NCBI RefSeq assembly: GCF_002752635.1
Contig: NZ_AYTW01000056.1
Location: forward strand, 1-64,000
Length of the DNA: 64,000 nt
Source: Mesotoga sp. Brook.08.105.5.1
GTDB lineage: Bacteria > Thermotogota > Thermotogae > Petrotogales > Kosmotogaceae
Direction: 5' to 3'
In this document: positions 51,185-60,215 of the stretch, piece by piece
How the letters are laid out: the number at the start of each line of letters is the position of its first letter
How positions within the stretch are numbered: the first letter of the stretch is position 1
Translations under genes and position numbers: made by a program
The notes under the pieces: model-generated
The model's input: only the letters and a program-made list of their open reading frames with translations
Database searches by the model: none
Told to the model about the DNA's origin: nothing

Positions 51185-53686
51185 CTATTCTATCCTTATA
51201 AGGATGTCATCCATAATATAAGGGTCTTCTTTGCTTCCGCCTCCAAAATGGTAGCTCTTTGGTTCAGGATAGATGTCTCGATATACCGCTTCGATTCCAT
51301 CGAAGTCCCAAGTAGTTACGTAGATGTTGAACCCTTCAAAACTCTCTGGTCTTCCGACCGTCTCGCCGGGAATCCTGAGAATTACTTCGTTATTCATTCT
51401 ATTCGTTTGTACCAGTGGAGTGAGGGATATGGGAGTTCCAAACGACTTCGGGCCACTACCTTCAGAAGAATACGCAACTATTGACCAGCCATTTGCGAAG
51501 ATAAAGTAATCCCAGTCCAGTCCGTCAGGCATAGTCGCGTTTAGGAACGGCAGGTCGGTTGATCCCTTTCTGTTGGGATCATCTACGAATATTTGGAAGG
51601 TAACATGGTCAAATCCGTTCTGTGGTCCCCATGAGTCGGTTAGATCTTTGATTCTAATCCCCAGAACCATCGAAGCTCCTATCTGCTTGACTTCAACCTC
51701 TAGCAGGTCCATCTGGTTCTTGAAAGTGATGTCTGTAGGATATTTGTACCTGCATTCCGGACCGCAGTCATCTCCTTCGGGATCTGGAATCGAAGCTAGA
51801 AGCAATTCCGGAATATCGAGAATCACTCGGTAATCTTCGCTGTAGATCGATTCTCTTCTTGTATCACCGTAGACTTTGAATAGAATTGAATGGATTCCCG
51901 GGTCAAACTTCGAAATGTCCCATTCGTAAGACCACTCTCCGCTGACTATTTCGATGTCTTCTGCCTCTTCAATTCTCATGTCGAATATTATCCGCGCGGA
52001 GGAGGCTCCCGAAGCTGTTCCTGTCACAGTATAAGTTGAGTCGATCCTCTGAAAATCCTCGAGGTTCGCGTTAAACTTGATTTCAGGTGTCTCAACTTCA
52101 CGAGTTTCTTCGGAAGCGATTCCCACGTAGACGGAGCGTGGGTTCATGGTCATCACGAGTTTCCCGCCTTGTTCGACAGGATAGCTTTTGGAGAGCGAAT
52201 TGAAAGTGTAAATCGGCTTGATTAACTGACCCACTCCAAGGCCGGTATCCAAATTAGCTAGAATCCTACGTTCTCCCGAAGTATTCATTAAAACAAAGAT
52301 CTTCTCTTCGTTATGTTCAATGCTGTAGACAAAGATCCCAGGCCCATTGGGGTCGGTTTTTAGCACTTTGACCTCCCCATACCTCAGCGCAGGGTATTCC
52401 TGTCGCAGCATTGCGAGTTCGCTTATATATCTGTAGAGCTCAGATTGAGAATCGAAGTGGTCGATTTCACCAGACTCAAAACCTCCGGCGAACATCGCTG
52501 CCCTAGTTTCTACAAAGCCTTGCTCAGTGCCGTAATAGATCACCGGGATGCCGGGAATCGTGAAAATGAAGGCCAGAGCCTGTTTAAGATTTGCCAATCC
52601 TGACCCTTTCAAGAATCGTTCCATGTCGTGATTATCGATGAAAGTCAGTAGCCTGGTTTGATCGAAGTGGCTCTGCCGCGCCTCAAGTCTGTATCCGATA
52701 TTCGCTGTTGGTTTCCCTTCTTTGAATACACTTCTCAATTCAATGTTCAGCGGAAAATCCAGCATGGAATTCATTCCTGCTTCGAAAAACTCTTTTATAA
52801 CCATTTCCCCAGCATCGTCGAAGGGGTCGCTTCTAACCCAGGCCTCGCCAAATGCTATGAATTCAGGTTTGCCGTTCTTCGCGGCAGCTTCATAGATACC
52901 TTCTTCACCATTCAGAAACTCGTCCCAGAATTCTAGAGGAACGTAGATTACTGTATCGATCCTCAATCCATCAATATCGGCCTCTTCGATCCAGAAAGTG
53001 AAAGAATCCTTGAGTGCTGAGATTACCACAGGATTTTCCGTGTTGAGATCGTCCAGACCGGACATCTGGTAGTTCAGCTTCTGATAAGGGTCATTGAAGT
53101 CATAGATATCGGGAGTCCAGTGATAAATGCTCTCATCCTTATGATTATTGAAATCGTTTAGTGAGAAGGGGTGCTGTTCGGGAGAAGAGGTCGGGACGCT
53201 TTCGGAGTTGAGTTCGAACTGTCCATCTACGAAACGAAAATAGTCACCCACATGATTGGGAACGATATCCTGTATTACCAGCAAGCCCTTATCGTGGGCG
53301 GCTTCAACGAGTCTCTTGTAGAGTGCAACGTCACCGAAATGCTCATCAATCATCCTGAAATCTCTGGCCCAGTATCCATGATAACCACCGTAATTCACCC
53401 ATGGATTCCACCATTGATTGGCCACCGGTGGGGTTATCCAAATTGCCGTTGCGCCCAATCCCTTTATGTAGTCTAGCCTCTCGATTATCCCGGCGAGATC
53501 TCCGCCGTTGTATCGCGAGTTGTCGGTACCGGCTTCTCCATATCCCATGTCGTCATTGGATAGATCTCCGTTTGAAAAACGGTCGATCATGATGAAGTAA
53601 ATGACTTGATCTTCCCATGTTGTTGCTGTAAAGAGGCTTCCAGTTAAGAAGACTGAAAGAAGAAGAGCAAGAAGTATCTTTTTCAA
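51185..53686 (-). CDS. Secreted GH13 alpha-amylase with C-terminal binding-type domains
   Basis: Exported alpha-glucan hydrolase of 833 residues. Signal peptide KKILLALLLSVFLTGSLFTA; catalytic barrel with QDIVPNHVGDYFR (near 140), DGLRIDTVIYVPLEF (nucleophile Asp, near 240), AFGEAWVRSD (acid/base, near 280) and FIDNHDMERFL (near 350). After an amylase beta domain, residues ~500-610 hold an Ig-like domain and ~610-833 a glucodextranase-C-like domain (NGFDHVTFQIFVDDPN, GFNIYVTTWDFDG), typical of surface-attached enzymes. The TTG at 53686 is eight bases from GGAGG. It is the second secreted amylase in the window. Confidence 0.92.
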   Translation of the reverse strand: MKKILLALLLSVFLTGSLFTATTWEDQVIYFIMIDRFSNGDLSNDDMGYGEAGTDNSRYNGGDLAGIIERLDYIKGLGATAIWITPPVANQWWNPWVNYGGYHGYWARDFRMIDEHFGDVALYKRLVEAAHDKGLLVIQDIVPNHVGDYFRFVDGQFELNSESVPTSSPEQHPFSLNDFNNHKDESIYHWTPDIYDFNDPYQKLNYQMSGLDDLNTENPVVISALKDSFTFWIEEADIDGLRIDTVIYVPLEFWDEFLNGEEGIYEAAAKNGKPEFIAFGEAWVRSDPFDDAGEMVIKEFFEAGMNSMLDFPLNIELRSVFKEGKPTANIGYRLEARQSHFDQTRLLTFIDNHDMERFLKGSGLANLKQALAFIFTIPGIPVIYYGTEQGFVETRAAMFAGGFESGEIDHFDSQSELYRYISELAMLRQEYPALRYGEVKVLKTDPNGPGIFVYSIEHNEEKIFVLMNTSGERRILANLDTGLGVGQLIKPIYTFNSLSKSYPVEQGGKLVMTMNPRSVYVGIASEETREVETPEIKFNANLEDFQRIDSTYTVTGTASGASSARIIFDMRIEEAEDIEIVSGEWSYEWDISKFDPGIHSILFKVYGDTRRESIYSEDYRVILDIPELLLASIPDPEGDDCGPECRYKYPTDITFKNQMDLLEVEVKQIGASMVLGIRIKDLTDSWGPQNGFDHVTFQIFVDDPNRKGSTDLPFLNATMPDGLDWDYFIFANGWSIVAYSSEGSGPKSFGTPISLTPLVQTNRMNNEVILRIPGETVGRPESFEGFNIYVTTWDFDGIEAVYRDIYPEPKSYHFGGGSKEDPYIMDDILIRIE

Positions 53687-53708
53687 ACCTCTCACCTCCG
53701 GTTTTCTA

Positions 53709-54278
53709 CTAGACCAAAACACTGTCCAGAAACTCTCCCAGGTTCTTCACCCTGAGTCTGTGATCGATGTGTCTGTTGTAAGGCCAATCCATTATGTATG
53801 TATTGATTCCGTGATCGAGCAGATTCTCTACGTGATGAGGTGCATCGTCTACTGCATAATCGATGCCAAGAACCTTGCAAAGCTCGCCCTTTCGGGAGCT
53901 GACGATAACCGATACCGGTTCGCCGATTTTCTTCTGAATCCATCTCTGAGACTGCAGCTGAACACTTCTTCCTTTTGTAGGAAAACGCGAAGTTATGAAG
54001 TAGAATTCGTGGCAGCCCTGGGCGACAAGACTACCCAGCCGCTTCAGTTCCTTGGGACTTGCATATGGAGGAAGAAACTCGTAGAAGTTCGGAGTATTTC
54101 TAATTCTCTCCCACACCCTTTCTTCCATATCGAGAGTGAGATTGGGCACGCTTTTCCAAAAGTCCCATACCTTGACCTCAACATCCATTGGCACTTCTTC
54201 AAACATTTCATTCGCGATCTTCAGGAATGCAAGATTGAAGTTCGATAGGATGTCATCAATATCTATCATTATCTTCAC
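53709..54278 (-). CDS. HAD-like 5'-nucleotidase (NT5C-type)
   Basis: Predicted deoxyribonucleotidase-like HAD protein of 189 residues. The nucleophile motif is MIDIDDILSNFN and the cap region WDFWKSVPNL fits NT5C proteins. Motif II is FYFITSRFPTKG and the C-terminal acidic motif is IDYAVDDAPHHVENLL. The GTG at 54278 with GGAGG six bases before it is chosen over an ATG three codons later. It is upstream of the secreted amylase gene with a 22-base gap. Confidence 0.8.
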   Translation of the reverse strand: MKIMIDIDDILSNFNLAFLKIANEMFEEVPMDVEVKVWDFWKSVPNLTLDMEERVWERIRNTPNFYEFLPPYASPKELKRLGSLVAQGCHEFYFITSRFPTKGRSVQLQSQRWIQKKIGEPVSVIVSSRKGELCKVLGIDYAVDDAPHHVENLLDHGINTYIMDWPYNRHIDHRLRVKNLGEFLDSVLV

Positions 54279-54424
54279 GGTTCACCTCCGTATAGAAGAG
54301 TATATATCATATTTATTATCTCTTTTTTGTCGAGGAGGTATCTCGGTTTTCGGGTGAACGATTATCCAATCAGGAAGACTCAGAAATCTTTTCGCTCTAG
54401 TGAAAAGATCAATCCGCCTTGTCT

Positions 54425-54453
54425 TTGTCACTAGACATGGTTTATGGGATAAT
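54425..54453 (+). promoter_or_regulatory. Promoter of the LolD/FtsX-type ABC operon
   Basis: TTGTCA at 54425-54430, 17-base spacer, GATAAT at 54448-54453. It supports the downstream ATG at 54484 as the true start. Confidence 0.7.
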
Positions 54454-54483
54454 CTCAGTAGGTTTTTTGAGGGAGGAAGTAGA

Positions 54484-55152
54484 ATGTTCGAATTGAAAGA
54501 AGTCGCATTGATATATGAGACGAAGAAGCAGGCTCTGGCGGCGCTCAAATCGACTGACCTCAAGATAGAGAAGGGAGAAGAAGTTGGGATATTCGGCCCT
54601 TCGGGTTCTGGGAAGTCATCGCTTCTCTTCATTATGAGCACACTAAAGGAGCCAAGTCGCGGAGAAGTCAAATACGAAGGCAAGGAGCTTACGGCTCTTA
54701 CTCCTTCCGCAAAAGCCGAACTTCGGCGCAAAGAGTTCGGCTTTGTGTTTCAAGAACACTTCTTGATAAACCATCTGACTGTCAGGGAGAATATTCTGCT
54801 CCCCCTGAAAGAAAAGCGAGGAGCAAAAAAGAGGCTCGAAGAAATCACTACTGCGCTTGGATTGAACCAACTTCTCAAGCGATTCCCGTATGAGCTCTCG
54901 CTTGGGCAGAGTCAGAGGGTAGCAGTGGCAAGAGCATTGATAGCCGGTCCGAAGGTTGTTTTCGCCGATGAACCGACCGCTTCCCTGGATAACGAAAATG
55001 GTAGCAGGGTAATAGAGCTCTTGAAGTCTTATTGCTCGAAGTCTGGTGCGACTCTGATACTTGTTTCTCATTCGTCTGAGATTATAGGTGATTTCAGAAG
55101 AAAACTCAAAGTGGAGAATGGCCAGGTCTATGAGGTTGGTGTGAATGCTTAA
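54484..55152 (+). CDS. LolD/MacB-type ABC transporter ATP-binding protein
   Basis: ATPase of 222 residues with all motifs intact: Walker A IFGPSGSGKSSLL, Q-loop FVFQEHFLINHLTV, signature LSLGQSQRVAVARAL, Walker B VVFADEPTASLD and switch VSHSSE. The LolD/MacB/FtsE group drives mechanotransmission by FtsX-like permeases; the permease gene overlaps by 8 bases downstream. The ATG at 54484 has a GGAGGAAG site. Confidence 0.94.
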   Translation: MFELKEVALIYETKKQALAALKSTDLKIEKGEEVGIFGPSGSGKSSLLFIMSTLKEPSRGEVKYEGKELTALTPSAKAELRRKEFGFVFQEHFLINHLTVRENILLPLKEKRGAKKRLEEITTALGLNQLLKRFPYELSLGQSQRVAVARALIAGPKVVFADEPTASLDNENGSRVIELLKSYCSKSGATLILVSHSSEIIGDFRRKLKVENGQVYEVGVNA

Positions 55153-57319
55153 GTACATGTGGCTATATCTCAGAAGAAGACCGGGCAGAATACTGGTCTT
55201 CATATTCGTTGTCGCTCTTGGTTTATCAATGAGCCTTGTGATTAGCTCAATCTTTCTTTCCTTCGGAGAGACGAGAAGCAGGATAGCAAAGATCAATGAG
55301 AGCTGGATTACGGTACAGTATCTCTCTGAAAGTGGAAGAGATGAATCGATTGACAATAGTCTTACCGAGATTTTCGAAGACGTATTTGGTCTTTCAGATG
55401 TTATCCCGGTAGATATCGCCTATCTCGGCTACAACCTTTTCGGAAGTGCAAGAGCCAATTTCCCTGTTTATGGAATCAAGCAGACGGAGATATCTCGAAT
55501 GTTGCGGGAGAGCAATGCCTACATCTCAGAAGGGACGGTATTTTCCCCAGGGACAAATGAGATTATTGTCTCCGATTCATTTCTAAGAGCCTCAGGAGTA
55601 GATCTGAAAAATGTCTATGAGGAGATCTCCGAAATGTCGAGCGTAGGTCTATATACAGTGGTCGCATCTCTGGAAGGACCATCGGTGTTTGGACTGGGGC
55701 CGTCGGGGATTTCGAGGGGCAAGGGATCATTTGGCTTCCTGGTATTCGCTGAGGATGGTTTCCTAATGGCAGTTGAAAACGAGCTGAGATCAAGGATCAT
55801 CGGAGAAGAGCTTTCAGTTTCGATCAGAGGACCTGTTTCTTCCCGGGAGGCCCTTGAAAGGCAGTACGCAAGCTACTATTTGGGAGTCTTCTTGACAAAT
55901 CTCTTTGTCTCTCTGGTCTTCATAATAGCTCTTACAATGCTTAATTCGGTAAGCATTCGTGAAAGAAGGAAGGAGTATGCTATCCTTACTGCCATAGGTC
56001 ATTCTCCCGCGAGTTTGAAGGTAAGACTCTTTCTGGAGTCGCTTTATCAGGGAATCGCTGGTTGGATCCTTGGCCTCCTTGCAGGTGGAGCCGTTCTTTC
56101 ACTATTCGAAGATCGCTTTTTCACGCCCAATGGACTTTATATAGGCGACAGCGCCGTCTCATCTATTTGCACGTTATTTATACCGTTCACTACGATTGTT
56201 CTATCTCAGATACTGATAGGAAGACATCTGAGAAGAGATCTCGTCGGTCTTCTGAAGAGTTCTGAAGAAAGAGTCGGTCTGCTCAAGAACAGATTCAGGA
56301 ATGTCGGTTTGCCCTGGCTCCAATTTCCTCTGAGAAGCGATGGTTACAGATCTCTTTTTGTTAACATCACCGCGCTTGCCGTGCTAGTGACCGTTTTTGG
56401 TTTGCTTCTATCTTCATTGACGGATACTGTTCGAGACAGCGGCTGGTTGTTCGATCAATGTTCTTATATTCAGACCTCGGCATTGGAGGAGATCCGGCTT
56501 CCTGAAGAAATCTCATCGAAATCGACGGCTGTTCTTCCTGCCGATCTTCTCGAGCTGGATGTAAAGCTTATGTTCGGCACCTCGAAACTCTTCATTCCTG
56601 TTGTATCTACTGAGCATTCGAGACTTCTCTCAATATTCGACGAAGATCCGTCGGCCGGTACGCTGTATGTTAGCAGGAGTCTTTTCGACTTAATTGTCAA
56701 TGGTTCTGTCAGGGGGTTGGATTACTCTTCGATGGAGGTTCTACCGAATCTAGAAAGTCTCGCTGGTGTCTTAGTGCAAGACAGAATAGAATCTGCCGGT
56801 CTCCTGGTATTATACGATGACCGTGATCTTGCAGGTGAAATGAGAAGTTTCGCCTCCGAGGCCGGTCAGGTGGAATTGGTCGACAAGAAGACTTTCGAGT
56901 TGAAGATCCGTGCCGAGACGCAGTTCATGGGGTTGATTTCCTCGATTATCATCTATCTTCAGTACATCGTCGTCATAATAATCGGTCTGGTTACTGTTAC
57001 AAGGGTGACCTTGGCGAGACGGAGCGAGATATCAATCAGGAACATTTTGGGACAGAGTAGAGATGAGATTGGTCTTCTCTTTTTCGGAGAACTGTCATTA
57101 GTGCTTTTCCTAGGCGCAGCAATTGGATATCTTCTGACTACGATCTGCTGGCAGATTTTTAGATCGGTCTTTCTTCGGGGACTTTACATTTCCTCGATCG
57201 TAGTTCCTGAGACGCTTTTCAGAATCTCTGTAATGACCGTTATTGTTATGTTGGCCGGAGTAATCACGGCAAGATTCTTGATTTCGAAACAAGATCCAAT
57301 ATCAATTATCGAAAGATAG
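55145..57319 (+). CDS. FtsX-like (MacB-type) ABC permease
   Basis: Membrane protein of 724 residues with an N-terminal transmembrane helix (RILVFIFVVALGLSMSLVISSIF), a large extracytoplasmic region, a three-helix FtsX core near residues 250-370 (FLTNLFVSLVFIIALTMLNSVSIRERRKEYAIL), a second extracytoplasmic region and a second FtsX core at the C-terminus (TRVTLARRSEISIRNILGQSRDEIGLLF). Ten transmembrane segments are suggested. It forms a transporter with the ATPase just upstream; export of a lipoprotein, peptide or drug is possible. Confidence 0.92.
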   Translation: MLKYMWLYLRRRPGRILVFIFVVALGLSMSLVISSIFLSFGETRSRIAKINESWITVQYLSESGRDESIDNSLTEIFEDVFGLSDVIPVDIAYLGYNLFGSARANFPVYGIKQTEISRMLRESNAYISEGTVFSPGTNEIIVSDSFLRASGVDLKNVYEEISEMSSVGLYTVVASLEGPSVFGLGPSGISRGKGSFGFLVFAEDGFLMAVENELRSRIIGEELSVSIRGPVSSREALERQYASYYLGVFLTNLFVSLVFIIALTMLNSVSIRERRKEYAILTAIGHSPASLKVRLFLESLYQGIAGWILGLLAGGAVLSLFEDRFFTPNGLYIGDSAVSSICTLFIPFTTIVLSQILIGRHLRRDLVGLLKSSEERVGLLKNRFRNVGLPWLQFPLRSDGYRSLFVNITALAVLVTVFGLLLSSLTDTVRDSGWLFDQCSYIQTSALEEIRLPEEISSKSTAVLPADLLELDVKLMFGTSKLFIPVVSTEHSRLLSIFDEDPSAGTLYVSRSLFDLIVNGSVRGLDYSSMEVLPNLESLAGVLVQDRIESAGLLVLYDDRDLAGEMRSFASEAGQVELVDKKTFELKIRAETQFMGLISSIIIYLQYIVVIIIGLVTVTRVTLARRSEISIRNILGQSRDEIGLLFFGELSLVLFLGAAIGYLLTTICWQIFRSVFLRGLYISSIVVPETLFRISVMTVIVMLAGVITARFLISKQDPISIIER

Positions 57320-57327
57320 GTGAAGAG

Positions 57328-58323
57328 ATGAGATATAGAGAGCTCGCTTACCCGGGAGACGGTTACGAAACGGGGCCTTTGAACAAGATCACCGATCTTG
57401 AGGGAATACGAGTCGGGCATTACACTTTGACTGAGGATTCACCGAGATATCTTCGAACGGGAATAAGCGTCATAAGGATTCCTTACGTATATGAAAGGCC
57501 CGTCCCGGCAGCTTCCAGCGTCTTCAACGGTTATGGAAAGTCGATGGGTCTTATTCAGATAGAAGAACTCGGGACGATCGAAAGCGATATCTTTCTGACC
57601 AACACACTTTCAATTGGAGCCGTACATCAAGGTGCGGTAAGGCTCGCCCTCCAGAGTAATCCTGAATTGTCGTCGCTTAACGTAGTCGTCATGGAGTGCA
57701 ACGATGGCTTTCTAAATGAAATTCGAGCTCTGGCGATAAAAGAAGAGATGGTTACCGATGCGGTCGGGGACGCGAAAAAGGATTTCCAGCTCGGCAGCTG
57801 TGGCGCGGGGACCGGGATGGTTTGCTTTGGTTATAAGGGCGGGATCGGTTCGTCTTCAAGAATCGTCGAGTTCGGAGGCAGGAAATACACCTTAGGGGTT
57901 TTCGTTCTTTCGAATTTCGGCAGATCGTCCGACCTTAGAATTCCGTCTCTCGAATTGCGTCCCAAACTACAGGATTCCGATCGGGAGAAAGGATCGCTCA
58001 TCATGATCCTGGGAACAGACCTGCCTTTGATGCCCCATCAGTTGAAGAGAGTAACGCGGCACATGAATCTTGCTATTGGGCTGCTGGGAGCTCCAGGGTA
58101 CCATGGAAGTGGAGACATTTCACTTGCTTTCACTACATCCATAGAGTACAGACAGTCCGAGCAAAGCTTAATGAACGAAGGGAACACGCAGAGTGAAATA
58201 TTCAGGGCAGCCGTCTGGGCGTGCGCAGAAGCCATAGTCGATTCGATGCTCTGCTCGGGTGCTATGACCGGATTCAAAGGGTCTGTAGACTCTTTAAGAA
58301 GCGCAATACAATCAGACCTCTGA
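57328..58323 (+). CDS. P1-family aminopeptidase (DmpA-like, self-processing)
   Basis: Ntn-type hydrolase of 331 residues related to L-aminopeptidase D-Ala-esterase DmpA. Recognised segments are NKITDLEGIRVGHYTL, VFNGYGKSMGLIQIEELG, LTNTLSIGAVHQGAV, GSCGAGTGMVCFGYKGGIG and LGVFVLSNFGRSSDLRI. The autoprocessing Gly-Ser is expected at 222-223 (REKGSLIMILGTDLPL), making Ser223 the nucleophile. It begins 8 bases after the FtsX-like gene and may be in that operon. Confidence 0.9.
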   Translation: MRYRELAYPGDGYETGPLNKITDLEGIRVGHYTLTEDSPRYLRTGISVIRIPYVYERPVPAASSVFNGYGKSMGLIQIEELGTIESDIFLTNTLSIGAVHQGAVRLALQSNPELSSLNVVVMECNDGFLNEIRALAIKEEMVTDAVGDAKKDFQLGSCGAGTGMVCFGYKGGIGSSSRIVEFGGRKYTLGVFVLSNFGRSSDLRIPSLELRPKLQDSDREKGSLIMILGTDLPLMPHQLKRVTRHMNLAIGLLGAPGYHGSGDISLAFTTSIEYRQSEQSLMNEGNTQSEIFRAAVWACAEAIVDSMLCSGAMTGFKGSVDSLRSAIQSDL

Positions 58324-58402
58324 TCGAATAGAGTTCTGTCGGTGATTTTGTAGACACTCTAAGAACCATATGATCGGAGCATCTACTAATTTGGAGATGA
58401 AA

Positions 58403-59830
58403 ATGAGAGATTCGAATTCTAGACAGGATTTAGAGGAAGACTCCCGGTCATGTCTTGACCGCAGTTCCGGTATCGATGCTGCCAGCTACCGTGATCTCTT
58501 TTCTCTGGCAAGAAACGGCATTCTGCTCTGCGGTGTATCGAAAGGAGGGAGCTGCACCATCCTCAATGCGAATCCTGCCGCGCTAAGAATAGAGCGTCTT
58601 TCAAGAGATGAGCTCGTCGGAGAGGAGTTCGAGCGGGCTATTCTTGGTGCCGCTGATTTCGGAATCATGGATTTGATAAGGGAAGTCAATAGTTCCGGTG
58701 TTCCCCTTCACATTAGTCCGAAGCGCCACTCGGATTCGAGAACAGATATCTTGAGAGACATGTCGGTTCACAGACTTAACGAAGGTGTCGTTGCAATCGT
58801 TTATGATGACGTCAGCGATTCAGTCGATGCTTGCACGAAGCTGGGAGAGAGCAAACCCGAGCTTGACAGATTGGTTTCCAATCTTCCCGGCATCGCTTTC
58901 AGATGTAAGAACGACAGAGAGTGGACCATGGAAGTAGTCAGTAGAGGGATCATAGAGCTCACCGGCTACCGGCCAGAGGAGATTATTGGAAACAAGGAAC
59001 TATCTTACTCGGATCTGATATACGCCGAGGATAGGGAGATGGTGTGGGGCCTAATCCAGGAGTCCTTTGCAGTAGGCGATCGCTACGAGATAGAGTACAG
59101 AATAGTGACCAGGTCGGGTCAGGTGAAGTACGTTCTTGAAAGGGGAAAGGTAGTTGCCGGCGAAAGTGGGGGCGAAGTGTTTGTCGAAGGCTTCATCTCA
59201 GACGTTACAGATCTTAGGGTAGCGAGAAGAGAGGCCGAGGTGAATAAGGAAAAACTCGAGGCTACCTTAACAAGCACAATTAATGCGCTTTCCAGAATTG
59301 TGGAGATAAGAGATCCCTACACTTCGGGGCATCAGAGAAAAGTGGGGCTTCTGGCAGTCTCGATTTCCAGGAGAATGGGACTTGAAGATAGACTTTCCGA
59401 GAACATAAGGATAAGTGGCCTTCTTCACGATATTGGGAAACTCTGGATCCCGTCCGAGATTCTAAGCAAGCCTGGGAGACTCAATTACATAGAGTTTGAG
59501 ATGATTAAGGAGCACTCTAAGCTTGGCTATGAAGTTCTAAAGGAAATCAAGTTTGATTTTCCGATCGCCGACTACGTGATTCAGCACCATGAGAGGCTAA
59601 ACGGTTCTGGATACCCTAACGGGCTAAAGGGAGAGGAGATACTTCTGCCGGCAAGAATAATCGCTGTGGCAGATGTTGTCGAAGCTATATCATCGCACAG
59701 ACCCTACAGACCGGCGCTTGGAATAGAAGTGGCAATAGAAGAGATCACTTCCGGAGCAGGTACCCTTTACGATCGTTCGGTTACGAGGGCTTGTGTCGAT
59801 TTGCTGGAAGATGGATTCACTTTCGAGTAG
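58403..59830 (+). CDS. PAS and HD-GYP cyclic-di-GMP phosphodiesterase
   Basis: Cytoplasmic protein of 475 residues. A first PAS-like region lies at ~25-135 (NGILLCGVSKGGSCTILNAN), a second PAS with PAC at ~150-275 (IIELTGYRPEEIIGN), then a coil and HD-GYP with SGLLHDIGKLWIPSEIL near 340, QHHERLNGSGYPNGLKGE near 400 and the final ADVVEAISSHRPYRPALG. All HD-GYP metal ligands appear present. The ATG at 58403 has TTGGAG seven bases before it; an ATG 11 codons earlier lacks a site. Confidence 0.9.
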   Translation: MRDSNSRQDLEEDSRSCLDRSSGIDAASYRDLFSLARNGILLCGVSKGGSCTILNANPAALRIERLSRDELVGEEFERAILGAADFGIMDLIREVNSSGVPLHISPKRHSDSRTDILRDMSVHRLNEGVVAIVYDDVSDSVDACTKLGESKPELDRLVSNLPGIAFRCKNDREWTMEVVSRGIIELTGYRPEEIIGNKELSYSDLIYAEDREMVWGLIQESFAVGDRYEIEYRIVTRSGQVKYVLERGKVVAGESGGEVFVEGFISDVTDLRVARREAEVNKEKLEATLTSTINALSRIVEIRDPYTSGHQRKVGLLAVSISRRMGLEDRLSENIRISGLLHDIGKLWIPSEILSKPGRLNYIEFEMIKEHSKLGYEVLKEIKFDFPIADYVIQHHERLNGSGYPNGLKGEEILLPARIIAVADVVEAISSHRPYRPALGIEVAIEEITSGAGTLYDRSVTRACVDLLEDGFTFE

Positions 59831-59831
59831 A

Positions 59832-60197
59832 TCATGGAGAGGGTATCGCCTCGATGATATTTCTCTTCATGCCAAGAATGGGTATTCTTCTTCCAGTTAC
59901 AAGCGCCTGATAGGTTCTTCCGACTTCAAGCATCTTGAAGACCTTTGAAGCACCATAGAATCCCTGGCTTTCGGCGTTTTGGATCACGAATTCCTCTCCG
60001 GTATCTGCCGTCACTCTATAATCGGATTTTCCGGCTTCGGAATTGTCGACTTTCTCGACCACGGTTATTTCGATCATCGTCACGGCCCTGTCGCCCCAGG
60101 TAAAGACGAGGTAGAAAGCCAGTGCAACGATAACCGTTCCCAGTAGGACGAATATCTCTCCCGAAAGATTCTTGAGTCTTTTTTTCAAACTAGCCAC
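59832..60197 (-). CDS. Single-pass membrane protein of unknown family
   Basis: Protein of 121 residues: basic N-terminus, one transmembrane segment (EIFVLLGTVIVALAFYLVF) and an extracytoplasmic beta-rich domain (YRVTADTGEEFVIQNAES and later YQALVTGRR). The pattern suggests a small secreted-side domain around a short strand set. The GTG start at 60197 overlaps its weak ribosome site; a TTG three codons later is possible. It ends one base from the HD-GYP gene stop and follows Sua5 on the same strand. Confidence 0.65.
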   Translation of the reverse strand: MASLKKRLKNLSGEIFVLLGTVIVALAFYLVFTWGDRAVTMIEITVVEKVDNSEAGKSDYRVTADTGEEFVIQNAESQGFYGASKVFKMLEVGRTYQALVTGRRIPILGMKRNIIEAIPSP

Positions 60198-60215
60198 TCT
60201 CCCCGAGTCTGAATT

